From Sulfitobacter sp. CW3 (GTDB lineage Bacteria; Pseudomonadota; Alphaproteobacteria; Rhodobacterales; Rhodobacteraceae), in assembly GCF_019392245.1 (NCBI RefSeq), contig NZ_JAHXRL010000002.1:434001-498000 (forward strand): DNA of 64,000 nt. Direction: 5' to 3'. Positions 37,269 through 45,578 of this stretch are shown here, piece by piece (within the stretch, counting starts at the first letter, position 1; each line of letters opens with the position of its first letter). The translations under genes and the position numbers were made by a program. The notes beneath the pieces were generated by a model. The model was given only the letters and a program-made list of their open reading frames with translations, had not been told where the DNA came from and made no database searches.

Positions 37269-38174
37269 ATGGACCGCCTGACAGAAATGGAAGCATTCGC
37301 CACAGTTGTGGATCAGGGTGGTTTTACAGATGCGGCCAAGAAGATGGGCATCTCGAAGTCTGCCGTATCCAAACACGTATCATCGCTTGAGGCACGCTTG
37401 GGCGCGCGGTTGTTGAACCGTACCACCCGCCGTGTCAGCCCCACGGAAATTGGTCTGGCATATTACGACCGCGCCCGCCGCGTATTGAACGATGCCGGCG
37501 AAGCAGATGCGCTGGTCACCTCGATGCAATCCGCCCCCTCGGGCCTGCTGCGCATTTCGGTAGCGACGGATTTCGGGGTTAACCATTTGTCCCCCGCCCT
37601 GTCCGGCTTTCTTGAGGAATTCCCCGACATCACCGTGAACATGGTGCTGAACAACCGTTATGTCGAATTGATCAGCGAAGGCTTTGATATGGCCGTCCGC
37701 ATCGGAGAGCTGGAGGACAGCACCCTGCGTGCCCGCAAGCTGACCGAAACGACCAAGCGCATGATCGCATCGCCGGGATATTTTGAGAGATACGGCCGCC
37801 CCGAAAAGATCGACGATCTGAACGACCACAAGTTGTTGCACTATTCGAACCAGTCCAGCGGAAACATGTGGAAACTGACGTCGCCATCGGGTGAAAAACG
37901 TCAGGTACGCACTGCCGGATGGCTGTCTGTCAATGACGGGCAATCGCTGCTGAACGCCGCCATTTCGGGTCTTGGCATCGCGTATTTGCCAAGCTTTCTA
38001 TATGCTGATGCGATGGCAAAAGGCCTTGTTGAAGATGCTATTCCCGAACTGCCGCTCGAAACCCAAGGCATCTATGCCGTGTACCCGCCCGGACGTTTCA
38101 CCCAGCCCAAGGTCCGTGCCTTCATTGATTTTCTGGCGCATGAATTTGCCGACAAAGGCCCGAATGACTGGTAA
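37269..38174 (+). CDS. LysR-family transcriptional regulator
   Basis: A 301-residue regulator with an N-terminal winged helix (LTEMEAFATVVDQGGFTDAA, then ISKSAVSKHVSSLEARLGARLLNRTTRR) and a periplasmic-binding-like effector domain. It belongs to the CrgA-like branch that often controls quinone or stress enzymes. The ATG at 37269 has AGGGGAC upstream. No divergent target gene is next to it, so the regulon is unknown. Confidence 0.93.
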   Translation: MDRLTEMEAFATVVDQGGFTDAAKKMGISKSAVSKHVSSLEARLGARLLNRTTRRVSPTEIGLAYYDRARRVLNDAGEADALVTSMQSAPSGLLRISVATDFGVNHLSPALSGFLEEFPDITVNMVLNNRYVELISEGFDMAVRIGELEDSTLRARKLTETTKRMIASPGYFERYGRPEKIDDLNDHKLLHYSNQSSGNMWKLTSPSGEKRQVRTAGWLSVNDGQSLLNAAISGLGIAYLPSFLYADAMAKGLVEDAIPELPLETQGIYAVYPPGRFTQPKVRAFIDFLAHEFADKGPNDW

Positions 38175-38213
38175 ATCCACACCCGGCCCTTTCGACACGA
38201 CACAGACGTGATC

Positions 38214-38248
38214 AACCCTCGTTTCCCCATAGATAGCGAGGGTTTTTT
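38214..38248 (+). terminator. intrinsic terminator of the LysR gene
   Basis: Stem AACCCTCG / CGAGGGTT with a 15-nt loop, followed by six T (38243-38248). It lies 39 bp after the LysR stop and before the convergent OmpA-family gene. Confidence 0.88.
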
Positions 38249-38261
38249 CATGTCTTGATGG

Positions 38262-39191
38262 TTATTCCCGCGACAGCAATATCGCCTCGACCCTGCGATT
38301 AGCCTCGCGGCCCTGAGGCGTCAGGTTTGACGCAATGGGCGCAAGATACCCCATGCCTTCTGCCTCGATCTGGGCGGCGGGAATGCCGTATTGTTCGATC
38401 AATCTATTGCGTACTGCTGCCGCCCGACTGCGCGACAAGGCGATGTTCGGATCAAGCGATCCAACGCTATCAGTATGCCCAACCAGCGCTATTCGAACGG
38501 TCGGCTGATCCTTTAGAAATGCGGCCAGCCGTTCAAGGGTGCCTGCATCAGCACCGCCCAATGTGGCGGTACCCGATGTGAAATCCAACCCGTCCAGTAT
38601 CGTATGGCCTTGGCTTAGCAACGTATCTGCAAGGGCGTTCACATCCGACGTGGGCTGCGGCGCGGGGGCCACATTAATCGGGGGCTGCGTGGCCTTAACA
38701 GCATCCGCCTGAATGATCTGAACATAAGCCGAAGACGCCGCCGTGCTGGCAAGCACCGTCACAATCGACGTCGGTGCGGACAAGGGGCCCTGAACTGCGG
38801 TCACAAATTGATAGGCCCGAATATTGACGTACATATTCGGCCCCGGCAGCGTTTCGATGGCAAAGCGAAAGTCAAAGCCACCACAGGCCACCGCGCCACA
38901 ATCCAGCACGATGTCATATCCCGCCGCCTCCAGTTGCGACCGAAGGGGGCGCAGCACTTGCAAGGGCGTTAAACCCGACGCCTCTAGTCGCCACGCCGAA
39001 CGCGCAACGTCCCCCTCAATGGTCACTGTATTCAGAACGCCATCTAAAAACGGCCCAATTGGCGCGATATAGCTGTCCGGCCCCGTGTTGCGTTCAACGG
39101 TTTGGCGCGCAGATTGTGGCAATGACAGCTCTACCGCGCCGGCAGGGATCGCCAAGGCCAGCAAAGCAAAAGCTGCGGCACGAATGATCAT
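38262..39191 (-). CDS. OmpA-family envelope protein
   Basis: A 309-residue exported protein with a signal peptide (MIIRAAAFALLALAIPAGA), an unassigned ~170-residue domain with one cysteine pair (LDCGAVACGGF), a Pro/Thr-rich linker, and a C-terminal OmpA/MotB peptidoglycan-binding domain (ALVGHTDSVGSLDPNIALSRSRAAAVRNRL; then NRRVEAILL). It probably docks to the wall in the periplasm. Its ATG overlaps the stop of the upstream peroxidase-like gene (ATGA). Confidence 0.88.
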   Translation of the reverse strand: MIIRAAAFALLALAIPAGAVELSLPQSARQTVERNTGPDSYIAPIGPFLDGVLNTVTIEGDVARSAWRLEASGLTPLQVLRPLRSQLEAAGYDIVLDCGAVACGGFDFRFAIETLPGPNMYVNIRAYQFVTAVQGPLSAPTSIVTVLASTAASSAYVQIIQADAVKATQPPINVAPAPQPTSDVNALADTLLSQGHTILDGLDFTSGTATLGGADAGTLERLAAFLKDQPTVRIALVGHTDSVGSLDPNIALSRSRAAAVRNRLIEQYGIPAAQIEAEGMGYLAPIASNLTPQGREANRRVEAILLSRE

Positions 39192-39757
39192 CTGAACTGC
39201 GCGTGATAGCCTTCGTTCGGCTTCATGTTGGTGGCGCTGGCCACACGGTTGGTCATGTTAAAGAACGCCGCGACCGATGCGATGTCAAAGATATCGCGGT
39301 CTGTGAAACCCACATCGCGCAGTGCCTGACGGTCGGCTTCGGTGGTCTTGGCGCTGGCCACTGTCAGGTTCTCGGAAAATTCCAGCATCGCGGTTTGGCG
39401 TGCATCCAGTTCGGCAACACGCCAGTTCATCACCATCTGTTCGCCCAGGATCGGATTGCCCGACAATTGCCGCACCGCAGCCCCGTGCGCTGTCAGGCAA
39501 TAGTAACATTTGTTCACCGATGACACGACGACCGCGATCATCTCGCGCTCGAGCTTGGACAGGTTCGACGCGCCCAGCATCAGATCGTTATACATCGCGG
39601 TAAAGCTGTTCAGCTTTTCGATATCAAACGCGTATGTCTGCAAAACATTCGGGATCATGCCCAGCTTTTCCTGGCACACGTCAAAGTATTTTTGCGTGGC
39701 TTCTGGCAGCGGGTCAACCATCGGCAGATCAAGGGCGGTTGGTGCGTCTTTGGCCAT
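39188..39757 (-). CDS. AhpD/carboxymuconolactone-decarboxylase-like peroxidase-related enzyme
   Basis: A 189-residue all-helical protein of the peroxidase-related (PA2721/AhpD-like) family. The redox CxxC and following His are in KCYYCLTAHGAAVRQL near residue 85. Such enzymes are thiol-dependent peroxidases or antioxidant partners in the cytoplasm. The start has AGGAACC upstream. It forms an operon with the OmpA-family gene downstream, and probably with the GNAT gene 12 bp upstream. Confidence 0.88.
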   Translation of the reverse strand: MAKDAPTALDLPMVDPLPEATQKYFDVCQEKLGMIPNVLQTYAFDIEKLNSFTAMYNDLMLGASNLSKLEREMIAVVVSSVNKCYYCLTAHGAAVRQLSGNPILGEQMVMNWRVAELDARQTAMLEFSENLTVASAKTTEADRQALRDVGFTDRDIFDIASVAAFFNMTNRVASATNMKPNEGYHAQFR

Positions 39758-39769
39758 CTCAGGGTTCCT

Positions 39770-40486
39770 TTATTCAGAGAGTTGGCGATAATGATAGTCG
39801 CCCACATGGGCAAAGCCCAGACTTTGATACAGGCGGTTCGCGGGTACATTCGCCTTTGTGCAAAGAACCGCCATCTGGGTGGCACCTTGGGCCTGCGCCC
39901 AGACAGCAGCGCGGCGCATCATCCATTTGCCGACCCCCATACCACGTTGATGTTCCAGCACTTCGACGGCATGCACCATACACACCCCGTCGTGGATCGC
40001 GGCAAAGGCCACGCCGCCGGGTTTTTCCTTCCAGCGCGACAATATCGCAGTCTTTTGCGCCGCGCGGCGCATCACATCGATACGGGCGGGGCCAATACCG
40101 CCCTTGGCCCAAATCTCAAGCATCATGGCCAGAGGTTCCCAAATCTCGAACGCGGTGACAGGGGGGATCGGAACGTCGGTCAGTTGCTCGATAGGCAGGA
40201 TATAGATGTTCACGGGATCAATGATTTCGTATCCCCGCGCGGCCAGTTCTGCGTCAAACGCGTCTTCGCCCTGCCGTATCATAAAAAGCGGTGTTTGGTG
40301 CATCGCCCGCATGGCGGTTTCAGCGACGCTTATATCGGCACCCGGGGTGGCCAGCGTTGCCGCAGACGCGCGTTTTCCGCCGCCTTGCCCGTCGCGCAGG
40401 GTCCATCCATTTTCCGTCCAGCGCCGCGCTGCTGGCCAGGTTTGATCGATAATCTCGTACAGTTGGGAAATATCCGGCGCGCTCAA
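39770..40486 (-). CDS. GNAT-family N-acetyltransferase
   Basis: A 238-residue protein with a C-terminal GNAT domain: VCMVHAVEVLEHQRGMGVGKWMMRRAAVWA (acetyl-CoA loop near residue 178) and ANVPANRLYQSLGFAHVGDYHYR. The N-terminal ~100 residues are not recognised. Its ATG overlaps the stop of the CinA-like gene (ATGA), placing it second in a cinA-GNAT-peroxidase-OmpA run on the minus strand. The substrate is unknown. Confidence 0.82.
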   Translation of the reverse strand: MSAPDISQLYEIIDQTWPAARRWTENGWTLRDGQGGGKRASAATLATPGADISVAETAMRAMHQTPLFMIRQGEDAFDAELAARGYEIIDPVNIYILPIEQLTDVPIPPVTAFEIWEPLAMMLEIWAKGGIGPARIDVMRRAAQKTAILSRWKEKPGGVAFAAIHDGVCMVHAVEVLEHQRGMGVGKWMMRRAAVWAQAQGATQMAVLCTKANVPANRLYQSLGFAHVGDYHYRQLSE

Positions 40487-41199
40487 AATGCTGACTCCAG
40501 TTTTTTCACGGCCGCGTCGATTTCAACCTGATTGCTCCCCCGGATCACAATATGCGCGCCGTATTTGCCATCTTTTTGAAACGGGTATGATCCAATCGAC
40601 AAGGCCGGATGATCTTTGGCGATTTGCCCCAGCGGCCCCGCAATGTCGCCTTCGCCGCGGTCGATGCGCAACGTCGCACTTAGCAGGGGCGCGCCGCCGG
40701 TTAGCGTGGGCAGCACGGTGGCGACCATCGCCTCGAACACCGATGGAACACCTGCCATCACATGCACATTCTCAATCGTAAAACCGGGGGCCGCTGACAC
40801 TGGATTATCGATCAATATCGCATCATCGGGGATACGGGCCATGCGCAACCGCGCCTCGTTCAATTCGGTGCCGGATCGCGCGTAATGCGCCGCCAGAATG
40901 GCGCGGGCGTCATCGCGCACGTCGATATGTTTATCAAAGGCCGCCGCGATGCAATCGGCTGTAATGTCATCATGGGTCGGCCCGATGCCGCCACTGGTGA
41001 ACACATTATCATAGGCTTTCGCCATCGCCTGAACTGCCGCAATAATCGTGCCATGTTCGTCGCCGATCATGCGGACTTCTTTCAGGTCGATCCCCACGCT
41101 GGTCAATTGCGCCGCCAGATGATGCATGTTGCTGTCGCGGGTACGCCCCGACAGGATCTCGTCGCCGATAACGATCATGGCTGCTGTGGGGTTTGGCAT
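40483..41199 (-). CDS. CinA-like molybdopterin-binding (MoCF_biosynth) protein
   Basis: A 238-residue protein equal to the N-terminal domain of CinA/YfaY: AAMIVIGDEILSGRTRDSN at the N-terminus and VFTSGGIGPTHDDITADCIA near residue 65. The C-terminal nicotinamide-nucleotide amidohydrolase half is absent. The domain may have ADP-ribose pyrophosphatase-like activity. The start at 41199 lies 48 bp from the divergent sfsA start. Confidence 0.88.
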   Translation of the reverse strand: MPNPTAAMIVIGDEILSGRTRDSNMHHLAAQLTSVGIDLKEVRMIGDEHGTIIAAVQAMAKAYDNVFTSGGIGPTHDDITADCIAAAFDKHIDVRDDARAILAAHYARSGTELNEARLRMARIPDDAILIDNPVSAAPGFTIENVHVMAGVPSVFEAMVATVLPTLTGGAPLLSATLRIDRGEGDIAGPLGQIAKDHPALSIGSYPFQKDGKYGAHIVIRGSNQVEIDAAVKKLESAF

Positions 41200-41247
41200 T
41201 TGCCTGTCTCCTTGAGGGGGCTGTGATTGAGGTATAGGTCACACCCT

Positions 41248-41952
41248 ATGCGCTTTCAAACTGAACTTGTCCCCGCCCGCCTGATCCGCCGCTACAAACG
41301 GTTTCTAGCCGATTGCATATTGGAGGATGGCCGCGAGGTGACCGCCCATTGCGCGAACCCCGGATCGATGATGGGGCTGGCGGACCCCGGCATGCGGATC
41401 TGGCTGGAACCCAATGACGATCCCAAACGCAAACTGAACTATGGCTGGCGGTTGGTCGATCATGAAAACGGGCATTTTACCGGCGTCGATACGGCGCTGC
41501 CGAACCGCGCGGTCAAGGCTGCGTTGATGGCGCGGCAAGTGCCTGCATTGGCAATGTATGAAACCGTCAGACCCGAGGTGAAATACGGTGAAAAATCGCG
41601 CATCGATTTTCTGCTGACACAGCCCGGCCTGCCCGACGCCTATGTCGAGGTGAAATCAGCGACCCTTTCACGCACCCCAAGCTTGGTTGAATTCCCCGAT
41701 AGCGTCACTGCGCGCGGGGCAAAACACTTGGCTGAACTGGCCCAGATGGCGCGGGCGGGGCACCGTGCCGTTTTGCTGTATTTGGTGCAGCGCACCGATT
41801 GCACCGCGTTCTCTGTCGCTGGCGATATCGACCCCACCTATGCCGCCGCATTTGCCGCAGCGCGGGCCGCAGGGCTGGAAACATTGGTCATCGGTACCCA
41901 TATCAGCCCTCAACAGGTGACTTTGGGCACTGAATTACCCCTAAAGGGTTGA
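41248..41952 (+). CDS. sfsA: sugar fermentation stimulation protein SfsA
   Basis: A 234-residue SfsA-family protein: FQTELVPARLIRRYKRFLAD at the N-terminus, HCANPGSMMGL near residue 32, KSRIDFLLT, and the conserved DAYVEVKSATLSR near residue 132, then FPDSVTARGAKHL. The E-V-K pattern resembles a nuclease fold and DNA binding is reported for the family; the cellular role is unclear. The start at 41248 is the conserved N-terminus; an in-frame TTG at 41227 is less likely. map follows 60 bp downstream. Confidence 0.93.
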   Translation: MRFQTELVPARLIRRYKRFLADCILEDGREVTAHCANPGSMMGLADPGMRIWLEPNDDPKRKLNYGWRLVDHENGHFTGVDTALPNRAVKAALMARQVPALAMYETVRPEVKYGEKSRIDFLLTQPGLPDAYVEVKSATLSRTPSLVEFPDSVTARGAKHLAELAQMARAGHRAVLLYLVQRTDCTAFSVAGDIDPTYAAAFAAARAAGLETLVIGTHISPQQVTLGTELPLKG

Positions 41953-42012
41953 CCTGCACCGACCCTTGGACCATCCCGAACGAAACGACATAGACCTACG
42001 GAGATACCGGTG

Positions 42013-42828
42013 ATGAATGAACACCGAGGACGCCAGACAAAAGACGGCATTCGCATTTACGACCCATCGGATTTCGCAGGCATGCATGCCGCGGGCAAGC
42101 TTGCCGCGCAGATTCTTGATGATATTGCCGCGCATGTTTTCGTGGGTCAGACAACCGGAGCCCTTGATGGCCTGATCACCCAGATGGTCGAGGACGCAGG
42201 TGCCAAATCGGCGACCATCGGGTACAAGGGCTATCAGCACGCCAGCTGTATTTCGATCAACCACGTCGTCTGCCACGGCATCCCGGGTGACAAAAAGCTG
42301 AAAGACGGCGACATTCTGAACATCGACGTCACCGTGATTGTCGATGGATGGTTTGGGGACACCTCGCGGATGTATGTCGCGGGCAAATTGCCCCGCAAGG
42401 CCGAACGCCTGATCAACGTGACCCATGACGCCCTGATGCGCGGGATTGAGGCCGTGAAACCCGGTAACACCTTTGGCGATATCGGCCACGCGATCCAAAG
42501 CTTTGTAGAAAGCCAGCGGATGAGCGTCGTTACCGATTTCTGCGGGCATGGCTTGGGCCGCGTTTTTCACGCTCCGCCCAATGTTTTGCACTATGGCCGC
42601 CCTGGCACAGGGTCGGTTCTGGAACCGGGCATGTTCTTTACGATTGAACCGATGGTCAATCTGGGACGCGCGGAAACTAAAGTTCTGTCAGACGACTGGA
42701 CGGCGGTGACACGCGACAAATCGCTATCTGCGCAGTTTGAACATTCCATCGGCGTGACCGAAACAGGTTATGAGATTTTCACCCTGTCACCCGCCGGAAA
42801 GTTCCACCCGACCTATTCCCAAGACTAA
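42013..42828 (+). CDS. map: methionine aminopeptidase, type I
   Basis: Removes the initiator methionine from nascent proteins. The 271-residue protein has all metal ligands: NIDVTVIVDGWFGDTSRMY (two Asp), FCGHGLGRVFHAPP (His), FTIEPMVNLG (Glu) and FEHSIGVTETGYEIFT (Glu). The ATG at 42013 is preferred, though a GTG directly before it is equally spaced from GGAG. The stop overlaps the convergent pssA stop by 4 bp, with no terminator between. Confidence 0.96.
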   Translation: MNEHRGRQTKDGIRIYDPSDFAGMHAAGKLAAQILDDIAAHVFVGQTTGALDGLITQMVEDAGAKSATIGYKGYQHASCISINHVVCHGIPGDKKLKDGDILNIDVTVIVDGWFGDTSRMYVAGKLPRKAERLINVTHDALMRGIEAVKPGNTFGDIGHAIQSFVESQRMSVVTDFCGHGLGRVFHAPPNVLHYGRPGTGSVLEPGMFFTIEPMVNLGRAETKVLSDDWTAVTRDKSLSAQFEHSIGVTETGYEIFTLSPAGKFHPTYSQD

Positions 42829-43586
42829 GCTTTGCGTTGGGCCATCTTGAGTTCGATCACGGCCCAAAGCACGCTGCCTGCATAGGCAAAGCAGCAGATC
42901 ACAAGCGTGGCCCAGGGGAAGCTGACCAGACAGGCGATAAAGCTGGTGAAAGCGATCAGGAAATAGGTCACGTTGCTGCGTGAAAAGCTGACCGATTTAA
43001 ACGACCAGGTTGGGATGCGACTGATCATCACCCAGCCAACAAACACGATATAAAGACAGGCCAAAAGGTCCGGCATCGCCGCACCGGGGCCAAATGCATA
43101 GGGCAGATAGATCGGCAACATCACCAGCATTGCCCCCGCTGGCGATGGCACCCCTGTGAAATAGCCGCCATCATCCAACGTCGTCTTGGTGCGCGAATCC
43201 ACGTTGAAACGTGCCAACCGCATCACGCAGCACACGGCGAATACCAACACTGCCAGCCAGCCCGCGCGATAGAAATCTTGCAAGCCCCAGAAATACACCA
43301 CCAAGGGCGGTGCCACACCAAAGTTGACGAAATCCGCAAGGCTGTCCAGCTCGGCACCGATTTTGCTGTCGCTGCCCAGATACCGCGCTGCGCGTCCGTC
43401 CATCCCGTCTAGAACGCTGGCCAGTGCGATCAGAAAGACCGCCAGCGGAAATTTACCCTCGGCCGCGAAACGGATCGCTGAAATGCCCGCACAGATCGCG
43501 GCAACAGTCAGCATGTTTGGCAACAGCTGAAGCAGGGAAAACTCGACCTTTGCTTTATCTGTCGGCGCGGGGGTTTGTTCGGTCAT
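42825..43586 (-). CDS. pssA: CDP-diacylglycerol--serine O-phosphatidyltransferase
   Basis: Integral membrane enzyme making phosphatidylserine from CDP-diacylglycerol and serine. The 253-residue protein has the CDP-alcohol phosphotransferase motif D-G-x2-A-R-x8-G-x3-D-x3-D in DGMDGRAARYLGSDSKIGAE followed by LDSLADF, and about eight hydrophobic helices. Its ATG directly follows the psd stop (TAAATG), so the two phosphatidylethanolamine enzymes are one operon. Confidence 0.95.
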   Translation of the reverse strand: MTEQTPAPTDKAKVEFSLLQLLPNMLTVAAICAGISAIRFAAEGKFPLAVFLIALASVLDGMDGRAARYLGSDSKIGAELDSLADFVNFGVAPPLVVYFWGLQDFYRAGWLAVLVFAVCCVMRLARFNVDSRTKTTLDDGGYFTGVPSPAGAMLVMLPIYLPYAFGPGAAMPDLLACLYIVFVGWVMISRIPTWSFKSVSFSRSNVTYFLIAFTSFIACLVSFPWATLVICCFAYAGSVLWAVIELKMAQRKA

Positions 43587-44252
43587 TTACGACAGCTCTG
43601 CCAAAACGGTTTCGCCAGCCACCATGGTCTGGCCGATACTTACCTTGGGTTCGACACCTGCGGGCAGATACACATCAACCCGCGATCCAAAACGGATCAG
43701 GCCAAAACGCTGGCCTGCCTGCGTATGTGCGCCCGGCTTGGTAAAGCAAACAATGCGACGCGCCACGAGGCCCGCAATCTGCACCACAGCAATGTCACGC
43801 CCATCGTCCATTTTGATGCGCAGGCTGTTGCGTTCGTTATCCTTGCTTGCCTTGTCCAGCGACGCGTTAAAGAACTTGCCCGCACGATAAGCGATTTCGG
43901 TAATCTCACCGGCGACCGGCGCGCGGTTCACGTGGCAGTTAAATACGTTCATGAAAACGCTCACACGGGTCAGCGGCGTGTCGGCCATGCCCAGCTCAGC
44001 CGGGGGAACGGCGGGTTCGATCAGGGAAATGATGCCATCAGCCGGGCTGATCACCAGATTGTCGCCCTTTGGCGTCACGCGTTCAGGATCACGGAAGAAG
44101 TAATAGCACCAAACCGTTGCCCCGACGCCGATCCACCCCAGAAATTCAGCCAGCAAAAACAGGACCAAGGTGATCGCGGCAAAGATCGCGACAAACTTGC
44201 GCCCTTCTGGGTGCATTGGCTTGATAAAAGTACTGGTCATGCTCAGGCTCAT
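43587..44252 (-). CDS. psd: phosphatidylserine decarboxylase (short type)
   Basis: Decarboxylates phosphatidylserine to phosphatidylethanolamine at the inner membrane. The 221-residue proenzyme has an N-terminal hydrophobic helix pair ([20 protein letters not shown]), [38 protein letters not shown], and the self-cleavage site [11 protein letters not shown] near residue 193, where Ser becomes the pyruvoyl group. The GSR form marks the short soluble-like subclass. The inserted element at 44330 lies 78 bp upstream of its ATG and could disturb its promoter. Confidence 0.95.
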   Translation of the reverse strand: MSLSMTSTFIKPMHPEGRKFVAIFAAITLVLFLLAEFLGWIGVGATVWCYYFFRDPERVTPKGDNLVISPADGIISLIEPAVPPAELGMADTPLTRVSVFMNVFNCHVNRAPVAGEITEIAYRAGKFFNASLDKASKDNERNSLRIKMDDGRDIAVVQIAGLVARRIVCFTKPGAHTQAGQRFGLIRFGSRVDVYLPAGVEPKVSIGQTMVAGETVLAELS

Positions 44253-44321
44253 CGGGGCGTCTTTCCATTGGAATAATTGACTAGCTCATAAGCGTAAGTA
44301 GGGTGAATGCAAAGCCTGAAC

Positions 44322-44329
44322 AGTTTTTC
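44322..44329. repeat. 8-bp target-site duplication, left copy
   Basis: AGTTTTTC immediately outside the left inverted repeat; the same octamer follows the right inverted repeat at 47596-47603. Eight base pairs fit IS1-family insertion. Confidence 0.88.
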
Positions 44330-44351
44330 GGTAGTGTCTCAGTTTGAAATT
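44330..44351 (+). repeat. left terminal inverted repeat
   Basis: 22 bp, beginning GGTAGTGTC, identical in inverted form to 47574-47595. Starts with GG, as is usual in IS1-family ends. Confidence 0.92.
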
Positions 44352-44409
44352 TGAAGTTTATCCGGCTTGATCCTATGTTATGCTTAGCGCAAAGCATAAG
44401 GGTTTTATG

Positions 44410-44652
44410 ATGGCATTGATTTTTAGCGGCCAAGAAATCGGCACACCGACGGGGGCCAACAGGCTTGGCAAGGACATGGACGGTAAGCGAGTTGTTGTGA
44501 GCGGTAGCCACGAAGCTATCAAAGACCATAGCTGGCGTTCAATCTGGCAAACCGCAGAGGCGATGTATGCCAGAGGTGAATTTGAGGAAATAGAAAATAC
44601 ACGGGTAGTTCGTGTGCATACCGAAAATTGTAAGGCCGAAGGCAATGCCTAA
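44410..44652 (+). CDS. passenger protein 1, possible DUF1488-like
   Basis: An 80-residue protein, MALIFSGQEIGTPTG at the start. The middle (KRVVVSGSHEAIKDHSW, then AEAMYARGEFEEIEN) loosely matches the pattern of DUF1488 proteins (a strand, a bend with EAL.D, a helix, a final strand RVVRVHTEN), but this is a weak match. AAGGG is 7 bp before the ATG at 44410; another ATG lies one codon upstream. A hairpin, TTATGCTT / AAGCATAA at 44378-44399, sits just before it. The 3' end overlaps the next gene by 8 bp. Function unknown. Confidence 0.6.
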   Translation: MALIFSGQEIGTPTGANRLGKDMDGKRVVVSGSHEAIKDHSWRSIWQTAEAMYARGEFEEIENTRVVRVHTENCKAEGNA

Positions 44653-44875
44653 GGGGCCAAAGGGTGAAAAGCGCCCCGCTGACGCTATTGGTCTGGCCGT
44701 GATGATCGGCAAGATCGCAACTGGTGAGGTTGACGACGAAACCCCAGATGATGGCAAAGACCCCGCCGCAAAAGCGATGGGTGCCAAGGGCGGCAAGGCC
44801 CGCGCGGCGAAGCTAACGGCTGAGCAACGGTCAGAGATAGCCAAGAAAGCGGCTGCGAAGCGGTGGGGGAAATAA
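44645..44875 (+). CDS. passenger protein 2, small Lys/Ala-rich basic protein
   Basis: A 76-residue protein with an acidic middle (EVDDETPDDGKDP) and a basic C-terminal half AKGGKARAAKLTAEQRSEIA followed by KKAAAKRWGK. The C-terminal pattern resembles short histone-H1-like or nucleic-acid-binding segments found next to transposases and on plasmids. The ATG at 44645 overlaps the end of passenger gene 1 (AATGCCTAA), suggesting coupled translation. A DNA- or RNA-binding role is inference only. Confidence 0.6.
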   Translation: MPKGPKGEKRPADAIGLAVMIGKIATGEVDDETPDDGKDPAAKAMGAKGGKARAAKLTAEQRSEIAKKAAAKRWGK

Positions 44876-44888
44876 GCACCTTGACCTT

Positions 44889-44930
44889 TGTCCCAAAAAC
44901 CCGCATCATTTGATGTAGAAAAATGGGACA
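44889..44930. promoter_or_regulatory. 42-bp nested dyad in front of the 212-residue gene
   Basis: Outer arms TGTCCCA (44889-44895) and TGGGACA (44924-44930), inner arms CATCA (44904-44908) and TGATG (44911-44915), all sharing one centre of symmetry. A TTGACC (44881) precedes it and could be a -35 element, and the ATG at 44938 follows 7 bp after. It is best read as an operator for the Xre-domain protein encoded two genes on, over the promoter of its own operon. A transcript hairpin is the alternative. Confidence 0.6.
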
Positions 44931-44937
44931 TTAAATT

Positions 44938-45576
44938 ATGTTTGAAGAACTCGTAATCGCTGATCCAGAAGAAGTTTCATCGGAGATCAGTCAATTGAAG
45001 CTGGACCTTGAAAAATTAATCGAAGTGGTCCGGTATGCCGATAGCGAGGGTGCACTCTGCACGCGGAACGATCCGAAGGGCCATCGGTTGATTACCGTGA
45101 ATGCTAAAGCGGCCCGTGGTCTTCGTGAGCAATTCTGCGGCGACGAGTGGGTTCATGATGAGTCTGGCAATCAGCCGGGGATACTGAATGAAAGTTTGGG
45201 TCTCCGTATTATTCCGTGCAATTTTGATGAAAACGCCGGAAACCCGCTGCTGACCCCAACGAATTGGACTGAAAAGGGAACAGCATCAGGTCGCAAGGTG
45301 CGCTGCAATGGCACTGGTTGGCTTCCCGGCTTGGAATCACCGGTCATTGAGGGTGAGGACGAAATTGTTACTTTGGTTCTCGGCATCTACTCTCAAGATG
45401 GCGAGCAGCTGTCGGCTGAACTGTCTTATCCAATCGAGTTCTCTGGGAAAAAGTACACAAAGTTTAGTAAACGTATGATGATACTCAACTCGGATTCCGA
45501 TATTGGAAGCCCGATTGATGACAGTGACATGGGTGGCCCGACAGAGATTGTCGAAATTGATGTGAAACGGAAGTAA
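44938..45576 (+). CDS. passenger protein 3, unrecognised 212-residue protein
   Basis: Function not recognised. The protein is soluble and acidic, with no signal peptide or membrane helix. The N-terminus is helical with a coiled-coil tendency (SSEISQLKLDLEKLIEVVRY). The middle is rich in beta and turn residues, with several Trp, Gly and Cys (LREQFCGDEWVH, LRIIPCNFDENAG, KVRCNGTGWLPGLE), and the tail is Asp/Ser-rich (SDSDIGSPIDDSDMGGPTE). It ends 2 bp before the Xre-ImmA gene and follows a strong dyad, so the two are surely one transcription unit. By analogy with Xre-COG2856 pairs it may be the toxin or the protease substrate, but this is inference. Confidence 0.75.
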   Translation: MFEELVIADPEEVSSEISQLKLDLEKLIEVVRYADSEGALCTRNDPKGHRLITVNAKAARGLREQFCGDEWVHDESGNQPGILNESLGLRIIPCNFDENAGNPLLTPTNWTEKGTASGRKVRCNGTGWLPGLESPVIEGEDEIVTLVLGIYSQDGEQLSAELSYPIEFSGKKYTKFSKRMMILNSDSDIGSPIDDSDMGGPTEIVEIDVKRK

Positions 45577-45578
45577 TC

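Noticed and set aside
44321-44330. 10-bp target duplication CAGTTTTTCG
   Set aside because: The same bases also match as 10 bp, but this would remove the leading G from the inverted repeats. The 8-bp reading restores GG ends and fits IS1-family practice.
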